The notes below the pieces were generated by a model, which saw only the letters and a program-made list of their open reading frames with translations, did not search any database and was not told where the DNA came from. A program made the position numbers and the translations under genes. This document shows positions 43,776 to 55,815 of a stretch of 64,000 bases of DNA, piece by piece (positions within the stretch are counted from its first letter, which is position 1; each line of letters begins with the position of its first letter). Location: contig MCGT01000001.1 of the NCBI GenBank assembly GCA_002104935.1, positions 620,001 to 684,000 of the forward strand, given 5' to 3'. Source of the DNA: Hesseltinella vesiculosa. Its lineage: Eukaryota; Mucoromycota; Mucoromycetes; Mucorales; Cunninghamellaceae.

Positions 43776-46279
43776 ATGTATTCCATCCGTTCAACCACAG
43801 CTTTTCAATCCATTGGTCAACTAGGTCATGTGAAAAGGTAACGTGGTCTCTCCCGCCCATCCCATGATCTTGTGTTTCGTCTCGTCTTTTCACAAAACGT
43901 CGGCTCACTTTCATTTGCCAATGCATCATACATTGTAGATATACCACCAAAACTTTTAGCAATCAACATCTTCTCCCACGTCTGCCCATTCCTGACTTGG
44001 AAGTCACGGCTCAGCGTTACAAAAAGAGCTTGATACCCTTATTAACAACGGCCGACTACCAACAAGCTGCCGCCAAGGTGGATGCCTTTATCACTAGCCC
44101 TTTTGCCAAAGAGCTGCAAGGTCGTCTCCATGCCTTGGATGAGCAAGAAGCCAAAAAAGGCTACTCCTGGTTGGACCAACTTTGGCTGAACAAAGGCTAC
44201 CTGGAGTACCGTGAACCCACCATGATCAACGTCAACTGGTGGATGCAACTCAAAGACAGTCCTAATGGCCTCGTCCCTGCTCCCAATGCTACCACTGCCA
44301 CGCCTGCTCAACTCGAACGAGCTGCCGGTCTCATTGCCGGTCTGGTCGACTACTCTAATCGCGTCAACCAGTAAGTTTCAAAAAGCTATACCAAAAGCGT
44401 GTTTCACTGACCGCGCATCCTTTGAACTTTTTTTTTTTTTTTTTTGGTTCTTAGACAGGAAATTGCCCCCGATGTGTCCCGTTCTGGTCCTTTCTGTATG
44501 CACCAACTTAAAGGCGTATTTAGCACGACTCGTATTGCTGCCACGCCTGCCGACAAGGTCATCTCCCATTACCCTGCCACCGCCAAACACATCACTGTCA
44601 TCTACAAAGACCAGCTCTTCTCGGTCGATGTCATCGGTCCCCAAGGTCAAGTTGTGCCTTTGTCCACCCTCCAAAAGTAAGCTTAAAAACAATGTGACGT
44701 CGGCCTGACCTCTTTTGTTTAGTCAATTGCATCAGCTGGTCCAGCAGGTGGACGCCATGCCTACTGAGCAACGTCAACTTCCTTTGGGTGTTTTGACCTC
44801 GGAGCATCGTGATACCTGGGCAAAGGTAAAAGAATGAGAATACCGGTCCACGTACAACGAAAAAGCGAGGATCAAACTCACCCTCCTCCCACTGGGCATA
44901 GATCCGTGAGCAATTGGAAACAAATACCAGCAACGCTCAAACCTTCCGCGACCTCGACACCTCGCTGTTTGCTGTGTGCTTGGATGACTATGCCACTGCT
45001 CAGGAATTGGATCTGACCCACCACAACTACAGCCATGGTCGCAACGCCCGCAACCGCTGGTTCGATAAGGGCATGCAGGTCATTGTGGAAACCAACGCTG
45101 CTGCCGGTATCAACGGTGAACACTCGGCCGTCGACGCTGTCGTTCCTCTTCGGGCTGTTGATGATGTGCTGAAGCGGTAAGTGGCAACGGGATAGACCAA
45201 TGGCGAACAGTGGAGCTCATGCCTGGCTTGTCTTTTCTTGTCCATTTTTCAGTGAACCTATGCAAGTGAATGGTGATGCCTCGGTCTCCTTGGCTGCTCC
45301 TCGTCATTTGACCTGGGCTCTGGACAACCGGGATGAAATGAAGGCTATTTTGCAAACCGCCGAACAGAATGCCAAGGAACGTATTGACGATTTAGACACC
45401 GTGATGCTGCACTACCGCGATTATGGCTCCAACTTTATGAAGCGTGCCAAAGTGAGCCCTGATGGCTGGCTGCAGATGGCCTTTCAACTGGCTTACTACC
45501 GCCATTATGGCGAGCCCTGCGCCACCTACGAATCCGCCTCTACCCGCAAGTACTTGACGGGCCGTACCGAAACTGTGCGCTCCTGTTCCGAGGAAACCCT
45601 TGCCTTCACCAAAATGTGGGACGACAAGGATGTGTCGGTAAGCGACTGCCACTCATCATTCCTACAGGATCGGCCACTCATTTTTTTTTTTACCTGGACA
45701 ATTAGATGAATGACAAGCTTGCTGCCTTTGAACGTGCAGTCGCTACCCAATCTGAATATATGCGCGCTGCCACCAATGGTAATTTTTTTTTTCGTGTTGT
45801 TGTGAAAAAATACCAACGGTATGCTAACGTGTCTCTTTTTATTTTTTCGTAGGCTTTGGTGTGGACCGTCATCTGTTTGGCTTGTATTACCAAATGACAC
45901 CCGAAGAAGCGCAATCTGAACACGCTGCCATGTTCCAAGATCCTTCCTACCGTCTGTCTCAATACTGGAAGCTGTCCACCTCCAACACTTCGCCAGGCAA
46001 CTTGGCATGGGGTGCCTTTGGTCCTGTTGTACCTGATGGTTACGGGTAATGTAGTGAGAAAGTCATGACGCGCTTTGCTGACTCTTTTTTTTTGGATCCA
46101 GATGCAACTACGCGATCGACAAGGACATGATTCGATTGAGTGTCAGCTCTTGCAAGCACGCCGACTCCACCGACTCCACCGCCTTCCGTAAATCCATCCG
46201 AGGTGTTCTCGACAACTTTGCTGAAGTGGCCGAGCGCCATCTTGTTCGTGACGACGAAAAGGCTGCTGCTAACCACTGA
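43776..46279 (+). CDS. CAT2: Carnitine O-acetyltransferase
   Basis: Nine exons: 43776-43837, 43939-44370, 44455-44676, 44723-44825, 44902-45176, 45253-45637, 45706-45778, 45853-46045 and 46102-46279; 640 residues. Transfers acetyl groups between CoA and carnitine so they can cross membranes. Family blocks: RLPIPDLEVTAQRYKKSL at the start, then LYEDQ-like IYKDQLFSVDV, catalytic His347 in AGINGEHSAVDA, the carnitine-binding region RTETVRSCSEETLAF and GYGCNYAIDKDMIRLSVSSC. The leader (MYSIRSTTAFQSIGQLGHVKR, before residue 22) looks mitochondrial and the C-terminus AANH is not a PTS1, so mitochondrial targeting is favoured. Convergent with KGD1, stops 121 bp apart. Confidence 0.95.
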
Positions 46280-46399
46280 AGTACTGAATATCATGTAAAA
46301 TCATCCAATTCAACCTCAAAATAAACGAGGTGGCGACATCCTTAAAATATATGCTTCATTTTATTTTTTACATCGTCAAGGTGATATGCATTTCTAGAT

Positions 46400-49300
46400 T
46401 TACCAAACAGGCGCTCCATTGACAACGTCTTTGACAGGCAGTGCCTCACCCAACAATGCTTGGCTCAGCAGATTTTGTTCCTGAAGCACGTGCTCCTTCT
46501 TCTTACCCGTAGCGACTGAAGCAGAGGGCGGGCGGCCGGCATAGGCCAGCTTGGTTTGAGGGTGGTGCTTGGTCTGCGTCAGCGAAGTCAGGATGCGAGG
46601 CTCTACATGAGCCCATGAACCCATATTCAACGGTTCTTCCTGGCACCAGATCAACTCCGCATTCGGGTACTTGTCTGCATGGTCGCGCACTTGGGCATAG
46701 GGGAATGGGTGCAGCTGTTCGATGCGTGAGATGGCAATGTCGTCAAAATTGTTCTGCTCGCGAGCCTTGAGTAATGCGTAGTACACTTGGCCGGTGCAGA
46801 GGATATGGCGTTTGATCTTGGTGGCCGTGGCCAATGCTTTTGGATGGGGCTCTGGCAGATAGGGAAGGAAGCTGGTGTCACCTTCTAACTCCTCCAATGT
46901 CGATTTCGCCAGCGGATGTCTCAGCAATGACTTTGAGAAGGGCAAAATCAGCTAGTGAAGAAAAGAAAAGAAAATCGTCAGCATACTTCATTCCATCCAT
47001 TGCGTGTCCTTTTTGGCTATACCGGTTTTCTAAAGGGGCGATGGATTTGACGACGCAGAGCGTGGAAGTACTGGGCTGGCGTGGAAGGATAGACGACTTG
47101 GAAATTGCAGTTTTGGATCTGACGGTCCAGAGCTTCTTGTGTCGGGAATGTGTATGGGTTGTCGTCGCTTTGCTGCAGATACCGCTCAATGCGAGCCGAT
47201 GAATGCTGCACAAAAAAAAAAAAAAAAAAAAAAAAAGAGTCAGATTTTTCAGTCAACCGCTTATTTTTTTTTTTCAGCTCACCTCGGGTCCCATGCCATC
47301 ATAGCCATGAGGGAGATTCATCACCAGACCCGTTCGCTGTAACCACTTCTGCTCACCAGCAGCAAGGAATTGATCAATGATACACTGAGCGCTAGTATTT
47401 CCAGGCGAGCCAAGGCATTTTAAAAAGAGAGGGATGAGCTACCCCCGTCTGCCTCAACCAGCTGCGCAGCGTGCATACTTACGTATTAGCAAAATCACCA
47501 AACTGAGCTTCCCACATGACAAGTTCTTTTGGATCCACCAGCGAGTAGCCCAATTCGAACCCAAGCACACCATATTCTGACAGGTGGGAGTTACAGATGG
47601 AGAGATCGCCCGGCATGGTGTCGCGGATATGATCGAGAGAGGTGTAGGTGTTGCCGGTCACTTGGTCGTGCAGCACTGCATGCCGCTGAGAGAACGTGCC
47701 ACGCTCCACATCTTGACCTGTCAAACGTACATGGTGTCCTTCCAACAAGAGCGAGCCCCAAGCCAGCGCTTCGGCCGTAGCCCAATCGATGCCCTTGCCC
47801 TCTTCCACGCTTTTTTGACGGTTCTGGATGATCTTGCTCAGCATGCGGTGCGCCTTGAACCCTTCCGGCAGCTTGTTCAACGCATTGCCCACTTCCTGCA
47901 ACACATCCTTGCTCACCCCCGTTGGAGAATCCCACAGCACTTCATTGAACACTTCCTTGGGAGATTTGAAACCTAGAAAGGCGGCCAAAAAAAAAAAAAA
48001 AAAAAGTCAGCCACTGTTTCGATTCGAGACCAGCGTACCTTCCCAGGTGCTGGTGACCCATTCGTTCGGCGTCGGTGTATAATCCTTGCTCTTGTTGTAG
48101 TGTTCCGTCAGAGTGTCCCAGACGCGGTCGGTGATGGAAGCGATGTCGCCTTTGGCCAGGGTGTTCTCCTTGATGAGCTTGTCTTCGTACAGCTTGGCAA
48201 CCGGCGTCTGCTTGGCAATGGCCTCGTACATCTTGGGTTGGGTAAAGCTGGGCTGGTCGGTTTCATTGTGGCCATGACGCCGGTAGCCCACCAAGTCGAT
48301 CACCACATCCTTGTGGAATGTTTGTCGCCAGTCGGCGGCCAGCTGCATCACAAACACCACCGCCTCGACATCGTTGGCATTGACGTGAAACACAGGAGCC
48401 ATGAAGGCTTTGGCGAGGTCGGTTGGGTAAGTGGTCGAGCGGCCCGACGTGGGGTCAGTGGTGAAGCCGATCTGATTGTTGACCACAATGTGGATGGCAC
48501 CTTGCGTCGAGTAGAATGGCAGGTGGAACATCTCCATGGTTTCGTAGACCACGCCTTGGCCGGCAAAGGCAGCGTCGCCATGCATCAACACCGCCATTGC
48601 TTGATCCTTTGGCCCGTCAGACTTGTGCTGGATGGCTCGCGTCTTGCCCAGGACCACAGGGTTGACAGCCTCCAAATGGGAAGGATTGGCCACTAACGAC
48701 AGCTCCACAAGTTTTCCTGACGGGGTTGGGCGTCGGTAATTCATGCCTCTTTCAATGCCAAAAAAAAAAAAAAAAATGAGTCTCTTTTGTGACAGTCCCC
48801 TTTTTTCTTTACACACGACTTGTTGATAAACCACTTACAAATGATATTTGGCATCCGACGAACCTTCGACTTCAGGGTTAATGGTGCCTTGGAATTCACA
48901 AAAGATGGACTCGTTTGGCTTGCGTACGACGTTGCTCAGCACATTCAATCGGCCGCGGTGAGGCATTCCGATGACGATCGACTTGACCCCGTGGTCTTCC
49001 ACTGACCGATCAATCTTTGAAGAAAGCAGTTAGGTGCACCATTGATGGACACGACACGACAGCTTACCAAAGCCTTCATCCCAGGCACCAGCGACTCACA
49101 ACCCTCAAGACCAAATCGCTTTTCCGAAGGGAATTTGGAAGCCAGGAATCGTTCAAAGCTGTCAGACCAGATCAGCCGGTCCAGGATGACCTTCTTTTCT
49201 TCCGTGGAGTACTTGTAAGGCTGGGGAGTTTCCACGCGTCGACGAATCCATTCACATTGCTCGTGGTCTTGGATATACAAATATTCAATACCAATGGAAC

Positions 49301-50000
49301 CACCTATTTTTTTTTTTTTGTTTTGTTTGTTTGTTTGTTTCAGACAGAGCGAATAAAAAAAGGATGCGTTCAGATCCCGGCACGGTTTTTTCCTTCACTG
49401 CTTACAGTAGGTCTTTTTCAAATGATCAATGATTTCTTGTAGGGTCATGGTGCTGGACTGGTCGGCGAAGGACGGTAAAATACCAGGGCCAATGGTAAAG
49501 GAGCGTTGCAGGTCTTTGTCGGTGAAACCATAGTAGGTGTAGTCGAGCTCAGGTGGGGTAGGATGCGTCGATGGCTGGCCTAGAGGATCTAGGTTGGCAA
49601 CATGGTGGCCGCGCACTTGATAAGCACGAGCTAGCAATTGAACTTTCATGTGGTCGGCTACAGTTTTGGAATGTTCGTCAGCTGTGGCGAGCTGTTCGCC
49701 AGGTAGCTCTGCGTAGCGACTGGTGTTGGCGGGGTAAAATTGGAGCGATGAAGCCGTGGCGCCTGGTTTAGGGGGAGGCCCGCCAGTCTTATCAAAGTAC
49801 TGTCGCCAAGAAGCGTCGACCGAGTTGGGGTCCTTGAGCCAGGACCGATACATGGTGTCTGCATAGCCGTTTTCCGTGGCCAAATGTGGTTGCGTGGTGG
49901 TGAGCGTGCGCAAGGGTACACGACGCGAGCTGACGTATGATTGCAGTCGCCCAATGCCAGGATATCGGCAAGGAGGGTTTCTACGCAGGATTTGATACAT
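46400..50000 (-). CDS. KGD1: 2-oxoglutarate dehydrogenase E1 component
   Basis: Eight exons: 50000-49406, 49303-49068, 49014-48839, 48748-48039, 47972-47483, 47391-47283, 47205-47023 and 46951-46400; 1,016 residues. Thiamine-diphosphate enzyme of the TCA-cycle 2-oxoglutarate dehydrogenase complex in the mitochondrial matrix. Seen: presequence, E1 N-terminal [49 protein letters not shown], the [14 protein letters not shown] cofactor block, [28 protein letters not shown], then C-terminal [25 protein letters not shown] and [10 protein letters not shown]. Exon 4 begins with a single A that completes a Leu codon. The intron at 47206-47282 carries an A run of about 25. Confidence 0.97.
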
Positions 50001-50839
50001 GTCAATGAGAGGGGAAGGAGAGGTAAAGTCGCTCCACAAAAAAAAAAAATAAAAATAAAAACAAAAAGAGAAACAAAAAGGATTGGAAAAAAAGAAAAAA
50101 ATGCACCCCCCTGCATAAAAGCGCCTGTTTTTCAATCTCCGTCGCACACTGTTCTGGAAGAGCCCGCGCCTAAAAAAATGAATACACACACGCAAATGGG
50201 TACTTTACTTTTCATTACGTGTCAATCTAAACTCCAGTTCACGAAGTTTATCCCTCAAAAAGCTATTGCATGTGTCACATGTCATTCCAAGGAACTTTTT
50301 ACATGACTTCCGCGTGCGGTCACATCTTCCTCATTTACTAAAAAATGGCCACCTTCACGGGGCAAATTACAGACTACGTTAAACAAAGCTGCTTTCATTT
50401 GGCATTTCCACGTTGTAAAAAACCAGCATTGGATCGAAGGCAAGACAGTGGAGTTTTCTTGGAAGGTCATGCCGAAGTCGCACAACGGCATACTTCCATG
50501 GAAATGGCTGTTGACGTTGCTATATCCTACATCAAAAAAAAAAATTCAGCCCAGTGATAGACAATAAGATATTTCTTCTCTACAAGCTACCTTTCGTTCA
50601 GCAATGTTGCTGAATATGACTGGAAATATACCAAACTGTTGCAGAGATAGGCACAGAGTGCTATTGCCCAATCGCATCATTCGGTAAATCCCGTTGTAGG
50701 CAAGGCCCATCGCAATCGTATCGCATCGATCGCCTAGTTCAAAAAATAATTAGACATATCGTTTTTTTATTTTTTATTTTTTATTTTTTTTATTTTCATG
50801 CACTTCGCTTTCATTTACCTTGAACCATGATACCACGAA
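50001..50839. other. Intergenic region upstream of KGD1
   Basis: No supported gene. An A-rich stretch (about 50036-50070) lies just upstream of the KGD1 start. An open frame at 50345-50557 on the plus strand has no recognisable features. Confidence 0.45.
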
Positions 50840-51543
50840 TCACAGGTGCTTCGACACCAATACGTATGAAATGATGCCAACAGCTGCTACTGATGAGCCA
50901 GCCTTAGCATAAACTAAACTTAAACTATTAATCCAATCTGGCTTATAAAGTAAAAAGATACTGGCTCTAAATTTATCTAAAGGAATGCCGTTGCTTGCTC
51001 GTTGCTTTTCTAGCCATGGCGCGGCTTCGTCCTCAGAGATCGTTTCTCTCACAGCTTTGTCTTCATTGCCCTGTAAATTTCTAGGCGTCTGCTGAAAAAG
51101 CGCGATTCTTTCCGGTCTCTGCGCCATGCCGTTCCGCGCGTTTGTTCCAAAGACCTGACTGACGGACCTCCATGGGGGTTCCGTCATTGTTCCTTCGCAA
51201 CTTGCGACCACGATTCATGACAAAGTCAGACAAAAAATAATTAAGCTTCACATTGCTGGCAAGTTCACCATCTGTCAAGCCTTTGTCACGACACCAATGC
51301 TAATAAGAAAATTCATTGTTAACTACAATGAAGTGGAAGAATGCAGAAATAATACTTACAACCCATTCCTTTTGTTTAGCTTCGTATGATTTGGTCGTAT
51401 TCAAAGGTCGTTCATCAATACTTTGAGCCAGGACCATCTGACTCGCAGAGTGCATGTCTGAGTTCTTGTCAAGCACACGTTGGAGGTGATCATTATTCAC
51501 TGTGGATCGCTCAGCAGGGGCTTTTCCTTTTTCGATTATTCAT
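50840..51543 (-). pseudogene. Decayed recombinase-like / Ndc10-GCR1-like DNA-binding gene
   Basis: ATG at 51543 opens MNNRKRKSP and then meets a stop; a one-base frame change restores AERS...LQRVLDKNSDMHS, then TTKSYEAKQKEWV. Splicing over 51313-51355 (GTAAGT to TTATTAG) continues as HWCRDKGLTDGEL, NYFLSDFVMNRGRK. A further frame change is needed after GLWNKRAE. The VLDKN / KQKEW-x2-WC / FL-x3-V pattern is that of a large family common in Mucoromycota genomes that resembles Crypton-type tyrosine recombinases or Ndc10/Gcr1 DNA-binding domains. The multiple frame breaks and lack of a C-terminal domain make it a relic. The family name is from memory of the pattern, not a search. Confidence 0.5.
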
Positions 51544-51793
51544 AGAGAGTGATTGGTGAATGGCATGGTTAGATGCTGTATAGCAAGGTACAAGAAAGAA
51601 GAGGTTGAAGAAAAAAAAATCACACGCCGCGTTTTTATTGAACTGCGCCGCATTGTACCTGCTGCGTTTGATTGGCCTGTCTAGATAAAACCAAACATTA
51701 GGTATTTTATCAAGGTATTTTTTATTTTTGGCTGTTCAGTATTTTTACCCTCACTGTAGATGAAAAGATAAAGATACAAGGCACATCCGTTTA

Positions 51794-52810
51794 TTAGAGG
51801 CGGCTGCCGCTGCTGTCGATTGTCCACCCGTCCACCTGGTTCCTGATAACAGCTGCAACTGCCTGCACTAGGTCACTGTCTTTGCCGACAACACTGATCA
51901 CCACCTTGAGTTTGGGGTCACTGGCTTTGGGGTAGCTGCCGATCTTGAGATCGAGTCGGTGCTTGGCTTGAAGGTCAGACAAAAAGCGGGCAATAGCAGG
52001 CTCAGGCTGGAGGGTGCCCACCTGAGCACGGTAGAAAGGTGAGGCATTTTTGGTGCCCATCCGGGCAAGCAGTGGATCGGCAAGCGTGGTGAGCAGCAAC
52101 TGAAACAAACGAGGAATGCCCGGCAGGACGAAAATGTTGCTGTTGACAACGACCACAGGAATGGGCAGCTTGGAACGGATGAGATGATGTGGCGTGGGGA
52201 ACGTAGCCAGACGTTTTACTGCGTCAATGGATGTCGCCTGCGGTTGTGCCTGCTTGCTACTGCCGCCCTGTGTCTTGTCAAGGCGATCTTTTAGGTAGAC
52301 CCACGTTTGGCTTTCAAGTTGCATGGTGAGGTTAAATGCTTTTGCCAACGATTCGTATGTAATGTCGTCATGCGTACTAGATTATAAAAAGAAATGAGGA
52401 AAATAACCAATAGCAATGGATGCCTCTGCCCTCTTCCAGTGGATCACCTACGGCCCTGACGTTGGAGTGGATAAAAAAAAATGAGTCATCGGCACTGTGA
52501 AAAAGACACGGGCAATAGGCTTTACCTATACCACCAGAGGTAAAGACAAAGTCATGGCTAGCTGACAGAGATCGTGCAGCGTCACCAATGGCCATGGCAT
52601 CGTCTGCAACAACCTCGATTCGTTTCAAATCAATCCCAAGTTCAAAGAGGAATTTGGCTGATGTCAGAGGTGTGTGTGAGATAAAAGAAGAGCCCGCCTT
52701 TCCTTTATGGGAAGCTCACCTAGAGTATGAGAGTTGCTGTCCTGCGTTTTTCCTGTCAAGATTTCATCGCCTATTATCAAGCACGCAGCTGTCCACGATG
52801 CTTTCCCCAT
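51794..52810 (-). CDS. MoaB/CinA-type molybdopterin-binding domain protein
   Basis: Exons 52810-52720, 52657-52526, 52455-52452 (4 nt) and 52376-51794; 269 residues. The fold is that of molybdopterin-binding (MoaB/Mog/CinA) proteins: N-terminal AACLIIGDEILTGKTQDSNS, KFLFELGIDLKRIEVVADD and FVFTSGGIGPTHDDITYESL, the last being the hallmark motif. Related fungal proteins are annotated as FAD-synthase-like or competence-damage-like; the activity here is uncertain. The conserved GPT-HDD can only be made in frame by including a 4-nt exon (GGCC) with CAG before and GTAGGT after it; this also makes the total length divisible by three. Confidence 0.82.
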
Positions 52811-53136
52811 GGAGCCGAAGAATAGAAAAGAACGTGAACAAAAAAAAAAAAAACGAGCTTTTGAAGTCCGCATTTCAGCCTACAAAGTGGGTGGAGGTCA
52901 TGGCGCCCTCTTCCCTTATGACCATGCGTACATTTGACTAGGATTATAGTAAGTTGACAAGCTAAGTTTTGCCTCTTGGACTGTTGGACTGTCGCAAGAT
53001 GGCTGACGCGGTCAAAAGTAAAAAGGGTGGGCTTGTGGTAAGTGGCAGGGCCTTTCATGCCGTTCAAAGCAGACTAAAAAATGTAGGCCGATTCTGAACT
53101 GCATTCAGCCATCCAATCTTGGTGCTTAGGCCATTG

Positions 53137-53721
53137 ATGTATATAAATGGGGGGTGTGCTTGGCAGATCGACGGAGCTAGGCCGACAATAAAGGACGATG
53201 CAGTGCCTATTTCTGACGACGTGCCATGGCAGCCATGTTTCATTTTTCCAGGGCAGCCCAATTGCTTACAATGGCTGGCTGTAGACTTCTTGTCGGACGA
53301 TCTCCACGCTTGGCATTCTTTCTGCCACTCGGATGAGCTTGCCCGCGATAAGCAGCCAAAGGAAGAACAAGATGCTTGCCTTTCAGGGAGGGGGGGGGGG
53401 AAGAAAGGGTTCCACGGTATGACCATGTCATGGGTTCAGGATTTCCGTCCCACTCTTTTTAATTCTAGCACTCAAAAAAGGGTGGTATGTTTGGCTGATG
53501 ATCTGCCACCTGCTTTCACTGAATCCGCCATGCAAAATCCATGCTCGTCCATCTGTCAATGCTGCGAAAAAAAAAGGAAAAGACAAGGTTCAGAGAGAAG
53601 CAGCACCTCACTGGCGCTGATGCTATCTATTGACACGAAATCGTCTCTGATTAAGAGAAAAGAGCAATTTCCTGGATGGCACCACTTGGTTCAGATCGCA
53701 ACCGAGGATCAACAACAATGA
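53137..53721 (+). CDS. Hypothetical ORF, 194 residues
   Basis: An uninterrupted frame starting MYINGGCAWQIDG and ending TEDQQQ. It contains a Trp/Cys-rich stretch (VPWQPCFIFPGQPNC, WHSFCHSDE) and a Lys-rich patch. No family recognised, no clear promoter or splice support, and base composition does not separate it from its surroundings, so it may be chance. Confidence 0.25.
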   Translation: MYINGGCAWQIDGARPTIKDDAVPISDDVPWQPCFIFPGQPNCLQWLAVDFLSDDLHAWHSFCHSDELARDKQPKEEQDACLSGRGGGKKGFHGMTMSWVQDFRPTLFNSSTQKRVVCLADDLPPAFTESAMQNPCSSICQCCEKKRKRQGSERSSTSLALMLSIDTKSSLIKRKEQFPGWHHLVQIATEDQQQ

Positions 53722-54362
53722 GAAAGAGAAGTGGTGGCGATGGCAGAGAGCTTCATTGGCTCAAACCTAAAATAGGAAGGTGAAAGCTGATCCCAATGTG
53801 AAAGGATGGCCGAAGCTTTGTTTGCTTGGTTACGTTGAGATGCTTCTTTTTGCATTGGGAAATGGGAGATAAATTTGAAAAAGACAAAATAGCAATGGTG
53901 GATTGGAGCTGGTATTGGAGCTTTTTATCTTACATGCTCCCTTCTCTTCACAAGCATTGGCATGATTTGGAGAAAAAAAAAAACCTTGGAAAACCTGTTC
54001 ATTTCTAAGTTGATGATCACAAGACACGGTCTCACTAAACAAGGTGAGAAACCCCGTGACATGGCAACTTGATATTCATATGTTTACAGCCTGTGTCCAT
54101 GTCCTTAATGGAAAGTGGTAATTCCGAAGCGCAGGGCATGGCAAGAAAAACAAAGTGTGACCAGTCGGTACACCGCTTTGGGTCTCGTGCTTTTTGTGAC
54201 ACTCTACATCGGTCTGGTCACCGAAGCAGGCGTCAGTGCTTTATTTTTATTTTATTTTTTTGCCTTTTTTTTTTCACGAGCCCCTTTTCTTCTTCTTGTT
54301 CTTTTTGTCAGCGACTCCTTTTTTATCTACTGAATTTCTTAAAAGCTCTTTTGCACTTGACC

Positions 54363-55697
54363 ATGGGAGAAGTTGCCTCCAAGTTACGACCTGGCGCAGT
54401 CCACGAATACGACGATCTAAGCAATCGGTTTACACGGGCAACGTTGTCGACGCTGGCTGTGCCCATGGTGATCATCGCCTTTCCGCTGCTGAACGCTTAC
54501 ACTTTTACAGAGGAAGAATTGACTGGTTATAAATTAATGGATGGCGCCATCGGCGGGTTACTGGGTGTTATTGGCTGGCCACTAGCTCCCTTTTTAGCAT
54601 GCTACAGTGTATTCCAGGTCTTGTTCAAAGATGGCCCTAGTGAACCCAACCCCATCGATCCTGCCATCAAGGATGCAGCAAGAAAATCCATCGGGCTCAA
54701 CTGCGAGCAGTTTTATAATGTGGCGGTGGTTGGATCATCTGGCACTGGCAAGGTGAGTGACGGAAAAAAAAAATGGCACATGCTTATCGATCGATGGGCG
54801 TGCGTCAACTGACAAAAAAGGGGGGACGCTTATTATTTTTATTTCTTTTTTTAAGAGTTCCATCGTCAATGGGATTATGGGATACAAAGACAGTTACAAA
54901 GATGCAGCACCCACAGGAGAAAGTGAAACGACAAAAAAACCTCGAGCTTATCGACATCCAGACCTGCGATCCATGGTCATTTGGGACATGCCAGGGGCTG
55001 GCACCATGAACCACCCGGCCAGCACTTATTTTGAAGACAAGTTCCTGTGTGCGTTTGATTCCCTGGTCATTGTCACTGCGGAAAGGTAAAAAAAAAAAAT
55101 AAAGTGGCGGGCGATTCTTTCTCCTTCCTCCAGCCTGCTCACCCTATGCCCCCCTTATTTTTACTTCTTTGACTGTCCAGGCTCATGTCGATTGATGTCA
55201 AGATTGCACAGCAGGCTCAGCAGTTCAACATTCCCGTCCTGGTCGTCAGGAACAAGGCTGATCAGGCGCTGGAGGCAAAAATACGAAAAATGCGCGAACA
55301 ACGCTCGCCAGCCTCAGTCCCCAGCGATCTCGCGGACGTACACCAACTGCGGATCCAAGAGGGCGGGTCGAACGACAGCAATGCCACCAAAGTATCGGCT
55401 GCTTATGAACAATCGGACGAGTACCAACGGCTATGGAACGAGGCTGTTGGCCAGCTGGGCAAGGAAGTGCGCAAGACTGTGTACCGAGACATGAAGAATT
55501 ACAAAATCAGCACTCGGCGGCTGTTCACCATCTCCGCATGGAACTTGCAGGAATTCGTTCAGTCTCTCAGCCAGCAAGACTTGCGGCGTGACTACCTGCG
55601 TCTCATTGACGAAAACCGATTTCTCAAGGTACTCATTGAAGGCGTGTTGCTGAAACGAAAGCGTGAAATGAAAAAGAAACAGCAGCATGACGATTGA
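54363..55697 (+). CDS. IRG-type (immunity-related) GTPase
   Basis: Exons 54363-54752, 54856-55085 and 55181-55697; 378 residues. The G domain has G1 GSSGTGKSS (about 124-132), a G3 of the IRG form DMPGAGT (about 174-180) and G4 RNKAD (about 230-234), with YHP-like AYRHPDLRSMVIWD before G3. These fit the interferon-inducible/IRG GTPase family rather than Ras or septins. Two hydrophobic segments (about 28-45 and 61-82) precede the G domain. The start MGEVAS fits an N-myristoylation site, as in some animal IRGs. Membrane-associated GTPase; biological role in fungi unknown. The first intron cuts between the Lys and Ser of the P-loop. The tail is Lys-rich. Confidence 0.82.
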
Positions 55698-55815
55698 TCA
55701 GCCTTGTACAAAAAAAAACCCCCTCATTCCCCTCCTTTGCAACCTGTTTGATATTCCCTTGTGCAAATACCATTTACAAATAAAATGCCTTGTTTTATAA
55801 TCTTTGCATGTTGGG

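Noticed and set aside
52993..53040. Short exon-like MADAVKSKKGGLV followed by GTAAGT
   Set aside because: No downstream exon keeps the frame open for more than about 20 codons.
54115..54333. Frame with a membrane-like segment (YTALGLVLFVTLYIGLVTEAG) upstream of the IRG gene
   Set aside because: No clear start, donor or partner exon; the downstream half is T-run translation. Could be an exon of a small gene but unsupported.
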